Below are positions 43,676-51,455 of a DNA stretch of 64,000 nucleotides, one piece after another. Both the position numbers and the translations under genes were made by a program. Source of the stretch: Candidatus Anaerotignum merdipullorum (lineage in GTDB: Bacteria; Bacillota; Clostridia; Lachnospirales; Anaerotignaceae); assembly GCA_019115165.1 (NCBI GenBank), contig DXEB01000023.1, forward strand, positions 1 to 64,000, in the 5' to 3' direction. The notes beneath the pieces are model-generated. The model was given only the letters and a program-made list of their open reading frames with translations. It was not told the DNA's origin and did not search any database. Positions within the stretch are counted from its first letter, which is position 1. Every line of letters starts with the position of its first letter.

Positions 43676-43718
43676 TTGTCCACGAAAAGTTATCCACTTT
43701 TCCACAGAGTTATCCACA
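43676..43718 (+). promoter_or_regulatory. Cluster of four DnaA-box-like sites
   Basis: Within 43 bases on one strand: TTGTCCACG (43676), TTATCCACT (43690), TTTTCCACA (43698) and the perfect consensus TTATCCACA (43710). They lie between the divergent promoters of surface gene 4 and the PNPOx gene, next to AT-rich DNA. No dnaA or dnaN gene is in the window. Confidence 0.6.
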
Positions 43719-43739
43719 GGACAGCACGGATTTTGCCAC

Positions 43740-43768
43740 TTGTATTTTTTTCCATTTGGTAGGATAAT
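43740..43768 (+). promoter_or_regulatory. Promoter of the PNPOx-fold gene
   Basis: TTGTAT (43740-43745), 17-base spacer, GATAAT (43763-43768). The DnaA-box-like cluster ends 22 bases before the -35. Confidence 0.6.
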
Positions 43769-43825
43769 AGAATATATAGGTATATCAGAATCCAACAAAA
43801 GAGTAAGAAAGGTGGAAGTGCGTTT

Positions 43826-44221
43826 ATGAAACAACCAGTAGAGTATTTAAGAGAATGCAACGTGTTTTTCTTGGCAACCTGTGAACGGGATCAGCCGCAT
43901 GTACGTCCCTTTGGCGCGGTGGCGCTGTATCAGAATCATGTGTATCTGGTAACTTCCAACCAGAAAAAGGTATATCGCCAATTACAGGCAAACAACCGGG
44001 TGGAGTTGTGCGGCATGCATCCGGATGGCACCTGGATGCGCATTCGCGGCAAAGTCCTTTGGGATGACAGCAAAGAAGCCAAAATTGCCATGTTGGAACA
44101 AAATCCGGATCTGAAACGCTTATATCAGGCAGATGACGGCAAAATGGAAGTTTGTCATTTGGTTGAGGCCGAAGCAACCTTATATTCCTTTACCGCCGAT
44201 CCGATCTCCGTCGCCCTCTAA
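43826..44221 (+). CDS. Pyridoxamine 5'-phosphate oxidase-like flavoprotein
   Basis: 131-aa protein of the split-barrel FMN-binding fold: FFLATCERDQPHVRPFGAVALY is the typical start and WMRIRGKVLWDD a typical middle strand. Small members of this kind bind FMN or F420 and reduce or sense small molecules; few have a known substrate. The ATG follows GGTGGAAG. It is a single gene between its own promoter and terminator. A true PdxH role is unlikely because the protein is short. Confidence 0.82.
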   Translation: MKQPVEYLRECNVFFLATCERDQPHVRPFGAVALYQNHVYLVTSNQKKVYRQLQANNRVELCGMHPDGTWMRIRGKVLWDDSKEAKIAMLEQNPDLKRLYQADDGKMEVCHLVEAEATLYSFTADPISVAL

Positions 44222-44245
44222 GTAACGGCTGATCCATTGCAAATC

Positions 44246-44286
44246 AAAAAGGACGTTTCTCCTTTCGATCAGAAACGTCCTTTTTC
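44246..44286. terminator. Bidirectional terminator
   Basis: AAAAAGGACGTTTCT/AGAAACGTCCTTTTT hairpin between the convergent PNPOx and ThrE-type genes. A and T tracts on both sides. Confidence 0.9.
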
Positions 44287-44336
44287 GCTGTTTTTTTACT
44301 GCCTTATTCCCATATCTGCACCGGCAGCTCCTCTGC

Positions 44337-44831
44337 TTATTCTTCAGAGGAAGATTCTTTTTGTTTTGCTTTCTTATGAAACCTAGGAATGAATTCAAAC
44401 GCACGGTACGGAAGCACCAGAATCAGCAAAGAACCAATACCGATGGCGCCTGCCAACTTAAAACCGGTCAGTGCATTGGAATAGGTAGAAAGAATATTTC
44501 CAGAAATGGCCGCCTGCATCGTATTATAGACAGCCGCCCCTGGCACCAACGGCAAAATACCGGGGATATGGTACAGAATCGACGGCGCTTCCCGTTGGTA
44601 GGACAAAAATCGTGCAATTGCCGTTACCGCCATCGTCGCAATCAATGTCGCATTCACAGATTGCCCATGGGGCACGAATACCAGCAGATAAATCAACCAA
44701 CCCAAAAAGCCGTTTATCCCACAGTAAATCAGTTCCCGTCTGGGTGCGTTGCAGACAATGGAATATCCAAAACAGGCAACAAAAGAAAAGGCAGATTGAA
44801 ACAAAACATCATACATCGTATATTCTGGCAT
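44337..44831 (-). CDS. ThrE-type exporter, C-terminal half (DUF3815)
   Basis: 164-aa membrane protein with about five helices, corresponding to the C-terminal half of the ThrE threonine/serine exporter. PGILPLVPGAAVYNTM is the family signature. The ATG at 44831 lies 9 bases after AGGAGG; the track's TTG at 44837 is too close. It follows the N-terminal-half gene by 21 bases, and the two form a split transporter. Confidence 0.87.
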   Translation of the reverse strand: MPEYTMYDVLFQSAFSFVACFGYSIVCNAPRRELIYCGINGFLGWLIYLLVFVPHGQSVNATLIATMAVTAIARFLSYQREAPSILYHIPGILPLVPGAAVYNTMQAAISGNILSTYSNALTGFKLAGAIGIGSLLILVLPYRAFEFIPRFHKKAKQKESSSEE

Positions 44832-44852
44832 GATCAAACACCTCCTGCTCTC

Positions 44853-45611
44853 TTAAAATGAAGGAAATAATCCCAAAGCAATCGCCACACCGCCGGCAAT
44901 GGCACAGGCCACCAGAAGCGCTTCCATCAATTTGGAGTTGCCGCTGATAAAGTTGCCTTCCAGGATATCTCGGATCGCCTTGGTCATCGTGATACCGGGC
45001 AGCAACGGCATAATACTGCCGATAATGATCATACCTATCTGCGTTTGCGGCAGCAACAAATGAAACAGCGCGGCAAACACGCCAGTCACCACACCGCCGG
45101 AAAATGAACCAAAAAAATACGGCGCTTTCCAACGGCTGTTCCATAATGCCGTCAGCCCCAGCAGCATCCCAATGACAAACGCCGCTACGCCATCCAATGG
45201 CGTACCGTTATAAACCAATGTAAATCCGCCGGATGTCATACCATATGCCAGAACGCGCATCCACGCGGGAAAAGACGGCGTATGGTGAATTTCCGACAAC
45301 CGCTGAGAAGCCTCTTCCAACGTAATCTCTCCTGCCACAAACGAACGGCTCATGGCATTGACCGCGCAGATTTTCTCAAAATTCACAGATCGGTCCGATA
45401 CGCCCCTTGCCATTGACAGTGGTCCTTTTTCTTCTCTGGGCAAGCTGACAATCAGCATGGTAGAAAGCGCAAGCGCTTCTATTTTCTGCCGTCCGCTGAC
45501 AGATAATATCCGCAGCATGGTATCCTGCACCCGATGCGTTTCCGCCCCGGACATCAGCATAATTTCCCCTGCGTCCAATGCCAGATTCAACAGCTTGGTA
45601 TCCTTATCCAT
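44853..45611 (-). CDS. ThrE-type exporter, N-terminal half (DUF1212)
   Basis: 252 aa from the ATG at 45611. The soluble N-terminal part contains GEIMLMSGAETHRVQDTM, the DUF1212/ThrE hallmark, and about five helices follow with SIMPLLPGITMTKAIRDI. Together with the downstream gene it makes the complete threonine/serine exporter-like carrier. The track start at 45677 reads through the promoter and is rejected. Confidence 0.88.
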   Translation of the reverse strand: MDKDTKLLNLALDAGEIMLMSGAETHRVQDTMLRILSVSGRQKIEALALSTMLIVSLPREEKGPLSMARGVSDRSVNFEKICAVNAMSRSFVAGEITLEEASQRLSEIHHTPSFPAWMRVLAYGMTSGGFTLVYNGTPLDGVAAFVIGMLLGLTALWNSRWKAPYFFGSFSGGVVTGVFAALFHLLLPQTQIGMIIIGSIMPLLPGITMTKAIRDILEGNFISGNSKLMEALLVACAIAGGVAIALGLFPSF

Positions 45612-45648
45612 TGACCAAACCCCCGTTTCTTTGCCGAAAATTGTTATT

Positions 45649-45677
45649 TTTATACTAAGTGTATTCTTTTTTCTCAA
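45649..45677 (-). promoter_or_regulatory. Promoter of the ThrE-type gene pair
   Basis: Minus-strand TTGAGA (45672-45677), 17-base spacer, TATAAA (45649-45654). About 30 bases before the ATG. Confidence 0.65.
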
Positions 45678-45761
45678 AATGTAAAGTAAAATTATTGGAA
45701 TCCAGACGATTGTTTTTTGTGCGAAAGTGATGGTTCTAATGCGATGTATCCAAAAAAATGG

Positions 45762-45790
45762 TTTACACCGGAAGTCTTTTGTACTATAAT
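45762..45790 (+). promoter_or_regulatory. Promoter of the TPP-riboswitch operon
   Basis: TTTACA (45762-45767), 17-base spacer, TATAAT (45785-45790). Transcription starts just before the riboswitch. Confidence 0.82.
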
Positions 45791-45805
45791 AAACGAAACT
45801 GAATA

Positions 45806-45897
45806 ATCAGCTGGGGGTGCCGTTGCAAACGGCTGAGAGGATAGACAATCCAACCCTTTGAACTTGATGTGGTTCGTACCAACGGAGGGAAGCGAAA
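45806..45897 (+). promoter_or_regulatory. TPP riboswitch (THI element)
   Basis: Canonical conserved blocks in order: GGGGGTGCC, GGCTGAGAGG, ACCCTTTGAACTTGATGTGG and CGGAGGGAAGCG. It senses thiamine pyrophosphate and controls the tenA-thiZXY operon downstream through the terminator at 45919. Confidence 0.96.
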
Positions 45898-45918
45898 TAA
45901 AGAAACAACACAGAGACA

Positions 45919-45951
45919 GGGTCTTTCTCCATGGGGGGAAAGGCTTTTTTT
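45919..45951 (+). terminator. Riboswitch-controlled terminator
   Basis: CTTTCTCC/GGGGGGAAAG hairpin followed by T7, 20 bases after the TPP aptamer and 40 bases before tenA. This is the likely expression platform. Confidence 0.8.
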
Positions 45952-45990
45952 GATTGCAAAATGATGGCACAATCAAGGAGGAAAAACGAT

Positions 45991-46650
45991 ATGAGACTAA
46001 CAGATCGACTGTACCGCAGCGTAGAAGACATTTGGATGGGATATCTGCAGCAGCCGTTTGTCAAAGAACTGGGCGATGGCACGCTGGATGTGGAAAAGTT
46101 CCGTTTTTATATGATTCAGGATTATCGATATCTGCTGCAATATGCCAAGGTGTTCGCCTTGGGTGTGGTCAAAACAGAAGAGGAAGGGCTGATGCGCCGC
46201 TTTGCCTGCATGGTGCATGATGTGCTGGACGGAGAAATGCAGGTACACAAAGCATATATGTCCCGTCTGGGTATTACCGAGGAAGAAGTTGCAAAAACGC
46301 CGTCCGCGCTGGCAAACCAATCCTACACCTCTTACATGTTGGATGTGGCGCACAAAGGCGGACCGCTGGACATTCTGATGGCAGTACTTGCCTGCGCGTG
46401 GAGTTATCAGGTCATTGGAGAACACCACGCCGCCATTTCCGGCGCACTGGAGCATCCGCTCTACGGGGAATGGGTGGAAGGATATGCCAGCGAAGCATAT
46501 CGAAAAAGCACACAAGAAATTATCGACTGCGTCAACCTGCTGAGTGAAGGAATTTCGGCTGCAGAAGAAGCCAAATTGACAGAGATTTTTGTCACCTGCA
46601 GCCGATATGAGCAGGAATTTTGGGAAATGGCATATCATATGACCATGTAA
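45991..46650 (+). CDS. tenA: Aminopyrimidine aminohydrolase TenA
   Basis: 219 aa from the ATG at 45991 after CAAGGAGG. It hydrolyses aminomethyl-pyrimidine breakdown products of thiamine to HMP for reuse. The catalytic cysteine is present in AVLACAWSYQ, as in TenA_C enzymes. The substrate-binding QDYRYL (Asp and Tyr) lies near residue 42 and the C-terminal Glu in YEQEFWEMAY. The first gene of a four-gene operon under the TPP riboswitch; the neighbours import the precursor. The track start at 45931 lies inside the terminator. Confidence 0.93.
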   Translation: MRLTDRLYRSVEDIWMGYLQQPFVKELGDGTLDVEKFRFYMIQDYRYLLQYAKVFALGVVKTEEEGLMRRFACMVHDVLDGEMQVHKAYMSRLGITEEEVAKTPSALANQSYTSYMLDVAHKGGPLDILMAVLACAWSYQVIGEHHAAISGALEHPLYGEWVEGYASEAYRKSTQEIIDCVNLLSEGISAAEEAKLTEIFVTCSRYEQEFWEMAYHMTM

Positions 46651-46675
46651 TCCCTCAGACAAGGAGAGCGAGGAT

Positions 46676-47428
46676 ATGCTGCGATTTGAAAATGTATCAT
46701 TTTGCTATGCCCAGGATGACATCAGCATGATGGAACATCTGCATTTTGAAGTACAAGATGGAGAATTTGCATCCATCATCGGTGCCAGCGGCTGTGGCAA
46801 GAGCACCATTTTCCGTCTGATCAACGGGTTGGAAAAACTGCAGGAAGGCAGCATCACCGTGGATGGAAAACCAGTGCAGGAATTGAAACATTACAGTGCG
46901 TTTATGCCCCAGAAAGATCTGCTGTTTCCATGGCGCACCATCGAAAAAAATATTTGCCTGCCGTTGGAGATTGCAAAAGTACCAAAAGCAGAACAGGAAC
47001 AACGCTGCCAGGAAGTACTGGCACAAGTCGGATTAACGGAATATCGGAAAAAATACCCTAAGGACTTGTCCGGCGGTATGAAACAGCGGGTAGCCTTTGC
47101 CAGAACACTGCTCTCTGGCGCAGATCTGCTGCTGTTGGACGAGCCGTTCAGCGCGCTGGATTATTTGACGCGAGTGGATATGCAGGAATGGCTGCTGCGT
47201 CAATGGAGTCATTACCATAAAACCATCTTGTTTATTACCCACGATGTAGAAGAAGCAATTTTTCTGTCCAAAACCATTTTTATTATACAAGACCGCCCAT
47301 TTTCTGAAATGGAGCGAGTGGAAGTCCCTCTTGCTTATCCACGTAACCGGGAAGACTTGAAGCGTCCGGATATTGTGGAATTAAAGGAGTGTCTGATCAA
47401 GAAACTCAGAAGGAGTGTGACGCTATGA
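46676..47428 (+). CDS. thiZ: ABC transporter ATPase for thiamine pyrimidine precursor
   Basis: 250-aa ATP-binding subunit. Walker A GASGCGKST near residue 38, signature LSGGMKQR, Walker B LLLLDEP and the H-loop THD are all intact. Sequence is of the nitrate/sulfonate/taurine type, as known for ThiZ. The gene lies between tenA and the permease and overlaps the permease start by 4 bases. With ThiX and ThiY it imports formylaminopyrimidine or HMP-like compounds for TenA; the substrate is inferred from the riboswitch and tenA. Confidence 0.9.
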   Translation: MLRFENVSFCYAQDDISMMEHLHFEVQDGEFASIIGASGCGKSTIFRLINGLEKLQEGSITVDGKPVQELKHYSAFMPQKDLLFPWRTIEKNICLPLEIAKVPKAEQEQRCQEVLAQVGLTEYRKKYPKDLSGGMKQRVAFARTLLSGADLLLLDEPFSALDYLTRVDMQEWLLRQWSHYHKTILFITHDVEEAIFLSKTIFIIQDRPFSEMERVEVPLAYPRNREDLKRPDIVELKECLIKKLRRSVTL

Positions 47429-48168
47429 AAAAGCATCTTCCCGCCGTCGTACTAGCTGTAGCACTACTGCTGCTGTGGCAGATCATCGCCATGCTGTTGA
47501 ATGCGGCGTATATCCTGCCTTCTCCCGCACAGATTGCCGCCAAGCTGTGGGAACTGAGAGAACCTCTGTTTTTGGTACATCTGCCGGCAACCATGCGGGT
47601 GACTTCCGTCGGGCTGTTGATTTCTATTGTCCTTGGCGTTGGGCTCGCCATTGCCATGGATTGGAATGAAAAATTGAGACGGGCGTTATATCCGGTAATT
47701 GTCGCTTCTCAGACCATACCTACGACCGCCATAGCACCGCTGTTTATTCTCTGGTTTGGTTATTCCATCTGGAGCAAAGTGCTGGTAACCATATTGATTA
47801 CGTTTTTCCCCATTGCCATCACGGTATTTGACGGATTTCAGGCAACCAAACGGGAAATGGAAGAGCTTTTGGATACCTATGGCGCGACCAAAGGCGAAAT
47901 TTTCTGCAAACTAAAGCTGCCTACAGCGCTTCCTCATTTCTTTTCCGCAATCAAAATGGCAATTCCCATGAGCGTCATTGGTGCTGCCATTGCGGAATGG
48001 TTAGGCGCACAGGAAGGACTGGGATATTTCAGCAAACGGATGATGTCACAGCTGGACGGCGCCGGCGTATTTGCGCCTGTGGTACTGCTGTCAATCGTGG
48101 CCATGTTAGCGGTAAGCGTCATTACCGTGATTGAGCATAAATGTATCCATTGGAGAAAGGAGATTTAA
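47425..48168 (+). CDS. thiX: ABC transporter permease for thiamine pyrimidine precursor
   Basis: 247 aa from the ATG at 47425, which follows AAGGAG and overlaps the thiZ stop (ATGA). About six helices. The cytoplasmic coupling loop reads EELLDTYGATKGEIFCKLKLP, the EAA motif of the SsuC/TauC family. The track start at 47389 is inside thiZ and rejected. Confidence 0.9.
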   Translation: MKKHLPAVVLAVALLLLWQIIAMLLNAAYILPSPAQIAAKLWELREPLFLVHLPATMRVTSVGLLISIVLGVGLAIAMDWNEKLRRALYPVIVASQTIPTTAIAPLFILWFGYSIWSKVLVTILITFFPIAITVFDGFQATKREMEELLDTYGATKGEIFCKLKLPTALPHFFSAIKMAIPMSVIGAAIAEWLGAQEGLGYFSKRMMSQLDGAGVFAPVVLLSIVAMLAVSVITVIEHKCIHWRKEI

Positions 48169-48172
48169 ACAC

Positions 48173-49210
48173 ATGAAACAAAAATTGTTGGCAATGACTC
48201 TGGCGTGTGTTCTGGCACTTGGCGCAACCGCCTGCAGCACCACACAGGAAAACACACCAACCGAACCCGACGGAACCCAAACAGCAGAATTGGAGGATTT
48301 CTCCATTGTGCTGGACTGGTATCCCAACGCGATCCATGCTTTTTTGTATACCGCTATGGAAAAGGGATATTTTGCACAGGAAGGGCTGAACCTGGTCATT
48401 CAATTCCCTGCCAATACCAATGACGGCATTTCTCTACCGGCTGCAGGTCAGGCAGATGTTGGAATGTATTATCTGCAGGATGCAATTTTGACTTCCGTAG
48501 AGGAAAATGTTCCCATTGTTTCCATTGGCGCAGTGACCCAAAGCTCGCTAAATGTGGTCATTTCCCAGAAGGACAGCCAAATCACTTCTGCGGCAGATCT
48601 GAAAGGCAAAAAGATCGGCTATGGCGGAACGGTTCTGGCGGAAGCACAGATTGCGGCAATGCTGGAATATGCCGGGCTGTCTGCGGAAGATTGCGAATAC
48701 ATTGATGTCGGTTTTGAATTGATGTCGGCACTGACCACCGGACAGGTAGATGCGACCATCGGCAATATGGTCAACCATGAAGTACCCCAAATGCAGGAAC
48801 AGGGATTGGAAATCAATTATTTCTATCCGAGAGATTTCGGTGTACCAGAGGTATATGAACTGGTATTCTTAGCCAATCGGGATGCCGTTGCTCAGAATCC
48901 GGAGAAATATCAGGCATTTTTACGCGCCTGCCAAAAAGGATTTGCAGATATGAAAGCAAATCCGGCGGAATCTTTGCAAATTCTTTTGGACCACCAAAAT
49001 GCAGCTAACTTCCCGTTATCCGAAGTCGTAGAACAACAAAGCATGGAAATGCTATTGCCGGTCATGGAAACAGAAAACGCAGCATTCCTGCATCAGGAAA
49101 CGTCGGTATGGCAAAACAACGCAGATTGGCTGTATGAAAGAGGCGTATTGTCACATCCTGCGGATGTCAGCGATCTGGTTGTGTCATTACTGGAAGACAC
49201 AGCAGCGTAA
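48173..49210 (+). CDS. thiY: Substrate-binding lipoprotein for thiamine pyrimidine precursor
   Basis: 345 aa from the ATG at 48173 after AAAGGAG. The lipobox LGATAC is followed by a Thr/Glu/Pro-rich linker and an NMT1/THI5-like domain. LDWYPNAIHAFLYTA is the typical ligand-binding start, and YLQDAILTSVEENVPIVSIG follows. The binding protein delivers formylaminopyrimidine-type compounds to ThiXZ. It ends the operon before a terminator. Confidence 0.92.
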   Translation: MKQKLLAMTLACVLALGATACSTTQENTPTEPDGTQTAELEDFSIVLDWYPNAIHAFLYTAMEKGYFAQEGLNLVIQFPANTNDGISLPAAGQADVGMYYLQDAILTSVEENVPIVSIGAVTQSSLNVVISQKDSQITSAADLKGKKIGYGGTVLAEAQIAAMLEYAGLSAEDCEYIDVGFELMSALTTGQVDATIGNMVNHEVPQMQEQGLEINYFYPRDFGVPEVYELVFLANRDAVAQNPEKYQAFLRACQKGFADMKANPAESLQILLDHQNAANFPLSEVVEQQSMEMLLPVMETENAAFLHQETSVWQNNADWLYERGVLSHPADVSDLVVSLLEDTAA

Positions 49211-49237
49211 CGGTATCTTTTCAAAATACACATAAGT

Positions 49238-49277
49238 CGCAAGCGGTTTTTCTCAAACGGAAAAACCGCTTGTTTTG
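49238..49277 (+). terminator. Terminator of tenA-thiZXY
   Basis: AAGCGGTTTTTC/GAAAAACCGCTT hairpin with a T-rich tail. Confidence 0.85.
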
Positions 49278-49311
49278 TCTGATTGCACTGGAATTTGCGT
49301 TTGGAATTTCG

Positions 49312-49340
49312 TTGAAAAAAGGGAATGCTGACGCTATAAT
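49312..49340 (+). promoter_or_regulatory. Promoter of the SDR-yihY pair
   Basis: TTGAAA (49312-49317), 17-base spacer, TATAAT (49335-49340), about 33 bases before the ATG. Confidence 0.8.
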
Positions 49341-49373
49341 GGAAAGAAAAACCAAGGAAAGGAGTGTTCGCCG

Positions 49374-50126
49374 ATGCGTGCATTGATTACCGGAGCAACC
49401 GGCGGCATTGGGCGAGAATTTGCCTGTCTGCTCAGCCATCGCGGCTTTGACTTAATTCTGGCCAGCCGGGACACGGCAAAAATGCAGCGGCTGCGCCGGC
49501 TTTTGCCCACACAGGTAGATATTATCACAGTGGATTTATCCAAAGAAGCCGACTGCCAACGGTTGTATGCATTTGCAAAAACAAAATCAATAGATTTGGT
49601 CATTCATAACGCAGGCTTTGGCGCCTGGGGTCGCTTTACGGATATCCCGCTTCAAACCGAACTGGATATGCTCAATGTAAACGTGCGCGCCGTCCACATG
49701 CTGACCAAATGGTTCCTGCAGGACTTTGTGCAGCGGGATTACGGATATATTTTGAATGTAGCTTCCTCTGCCGGTTTTCTTGCCGGACCATTGATGGCGT
49801 CTTATTATGCAGGAAAAAATTATATTCTGCGTCTGACCGAAGCCATTGATATGGAGTTACGGCAGACAGGCAGCCGGGTGCGCGTCTGTGCCCTGTGTCC
49901 CGGACCGGTGGATACTCCATTTCATGACCGCGCCCAAATTCGGCAGGCAGTACGCGGACTCTCCCCCAGACAAGTCGCAAAAGCTGGTTTAGACGGCGTA
50001 TTTGGTAAAAAAACCATTGTGCTGCCCGGAATCACGACCAAAACAGCGCATCTGTTCCAGCGATTTCTGCCGGAGGAAATGCTCTTACGCATCAATTATG
50101 CAATACAAAAAAGGAAAGAAGGCTGA
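49374..50126 (+). CDS. Short-chain dehydrogenase/reductase
   Basis: 250-aa classical SDR. TGATGGIG cofactor loop at the N-terminus, NAG near residue 80, a catalytic serine in ASSAG, and YxxxK as YYAGK near residue 143. The C-terminal LCPGPVDTPFHD is typical. ALITGATGGIGREFACLLSHRG resembles the DltE/YqjQ-like group. Substrate unknown. The gene lies 3 bases before the yihY-family gene and probably shares its transcript. Confidence 0.88.
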   Translation: MRALITGATGGIGREFACLLSHRGFDLILASRDTAKMQRLRRLLPTQVDIITVDLSKEADCQRLYAFAKTKSIDLVIHNAGFGAWGRFTDIPLQTELDMLNVNVRAVHMLTKWFLQDFVQRDYGYILNVASSAGFLAGPLMASYYAGKNYILRLTEAIDMELRQTGSRVRVCALCPGPVDTPFHDRAQIRQAVRGLSPRQVAKAGLDGVFGKKTIVLPGITTKTAHLFQRFLPEEMLLRINYAIQKRKEG

Positions 50127-50129
50127 CCC

Positions 50130-50984
50130 ATGGATCTGCAGTCCAAGTTTTCAGACAAACACGGTATTTGGGGCGTATTGCTGTCGACCATACAAGGATA
50201 TTTTTCCAATCGCATCGGCAGAAGCGCAGCGGCAATGACTTATTATTTGTTGTTTGCTATGTTTCCATTTTTAATTTTTATTACCTCCCTACTAGGGCTT
50301 CTGCATCTGCCCATGCTGTCTTTGGACGGAGATGTCGCTCGGTTTCTGCCGGAAGATGTCATCCGTTTTTTGAATCTTGCCATTTCCCATATTACTGCAA
50401 ACAGCAACAATGCTCTGTTGACCTTTGGGTTGGTTTTTACGGTTTGGTTCCCGCTGCGCGCTGTCTCCAATCTCATGGCGGCGGTCAAAGATATTTATGG
50501 AAATACCGACGGCATTGCGCACCGCAGCAGCCACGGCATACGCAGCGGCATCCTGACGATGTTATTGATTCTTCTGATTCCTGCTTTGATTTTACTTTTG
50601 GTATTGGGAGAACGCGCACTGTCTTTTGTCGGGCAGTATCTGCCCATTTCCGAATCTTTTATCCATGTTTGGGCAACCCTGCGGTTTCTGCCGATGGCAG
50701 CAGCGCTGCTGTTCGTTCTTTCTGCCGTCTATTACCTCTCTCCGGCGCAAAAACAACCGCCCCGCTATGTTTTGCCAGGTGCCGTACTATCTATGGTAAT
50801 CTGGATGGCATTCTCTCTGCTGTTTTCCCTGTATGTGGACCATGTGGGACGCTATTCCCTGATTTATGGTTCAATCGGGGTGATCATTGCTCTGCTGGTC
50901 TGGATGGACTGCAGCGCAACGGCAATGCTGATGGGTGCAGTATTCAATGTAGCACTAAAACAGAATCAATCAAAAAACCCATGA
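50130..50984 (+). CDS. YihY/virulence factor BrkB family membrane protein
   Basis: 284-aa polytopic membrane protein with six helices. GRSAAAMTYYLLFAMFPFLIF is the family start, and LPGAVLSMVIWMAFSLLFSLYVDHVGRYSLIYGSIG is the conserved end. The family was once wrongly linked to RNase BN; its role is unsettled. The gene is coupled to the SDR gene upstream. The terminator overlaps its stop codon. Confidence 0.88.
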   Translation: MDLQSKFSDKHGIWGVLLSTIQGYFSNRIGRSAAAMTYYLLFAMFPFLIFITSLLGLLHLPMLSLDGDVARFLPEDVIRFLNLAISHITANSNNALLTFGLVFTVWFPLRAVSNLMAAVKDIYGNTDGIAHRSSHGIRSGILTMLLILLIPALILLLVLGERALSFVGQYLPISESFIHVWATLRFLPMAAALLFVLSAVYYLSPAQKQPPRYVLPGAVLSMVIWMAFSLLFSLYVDHVGRYSLIYGSIGVIIALLVWMDCSATAMLMGAVFNVALKQNQSKNP

Positions 50985-51013
50985 GGGCAGCACACTGTCT
51001 CATGGGTTTTTCC
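50972..51013. terminator. Bidirectional terminator
   Basis: AAAACCCATGAG/CTCATGGGTTTT hairpin with A6 and T5 flanks, between convergent yihY and xkdX. It overlaps the yihY stop. Confidence 0.88.
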
Positions 51014-51026
51014 AATTGATTTTCCG

Positions 51027-51149
51027 TTACGCCTGTGCAAGGATCTGTTGGTACTGCTCCTCTGTCAGTTTTCCCAACGCAACATAGCGCGCCAGCTGAT
51101 CTTTGCGCAGATATCCCCGCAAATATCTTTGCTTGAGCTGCTCATACAT
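51027..51149 (-). CDS. XkdX family phage protein
   Basis: 40-aa protein below the ORF-track cutoff, translated by eye: MYEQLKQRYLRGYLRKDQ..., ending QQILAQA. Length, the YxRGxL-type core and the position after tail-end genes fit the XkdX family, small proteins from PBSX-like phages. The ATG overlaps the stop of the upstream gene by one base. Confidence 0.7.
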   Translation of the reverse strand: MYEQLKQRYLRGYLRKDQLARYVALGKLTEEQYQQILAQA

Positions 51150-51437
51150 TTAGGATGCACCTCCTTCCAAAATCAACAGTTCCAAATCCGCAAGCCCCTG
51201 CATCAAAATCTGCAAATCACTGTACACTGGCTCCGGTTCCGGCTCATAGTCATACGTCAGTGTTTTCTCCTCTGTCAAACGCAGTCTTGGAACAAATCCA
51301 TCTTTGTGCGGCGGAATCGCTGGCAGCGAAATATCCAGCCAGACTGTGTTTTCATCCAAATATGCGGCAGCCGCCTCTTGGGTCAGCACATTATTGTACC
51401 ACTCGACCCATCCATTTTCTCCCGTATGTATCAGCAT
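51150..51437 (-). CDS. Small phage tail-region protein
   Basis: 95-aa acidic protein starting MLIHTGENGWVEWYNNVLT, with YEPEPEPVYSDLQILMQGL near the C-terminus. I do not recognise a named domain. Size, composition and its position between a tail fibre-like gene and xkdX are typical of phage tail-end cassettes. AGGAGG-type site (AAAAGGAGGAATGC) before the ATG. Confidence 0.6.
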   Translation of the reverse strand: MLIHTGENGWVEWYNNVLTQEAAAAYLDENTVWLDISLPAIPPHKDGFVPRLRLTEEKTLTYDYEPEPEPVYSDLQILMQGLADLELLILEGGAS

Positions 51438-51455
51438 CCTGCATTCCTCCTTTTC

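Noticed and set aside
43565-43834. 89-aa minus ORF across the DnaA-box region
   Set aside because: It runs from within the PNPOx start through two promoters, and no domain is visible.
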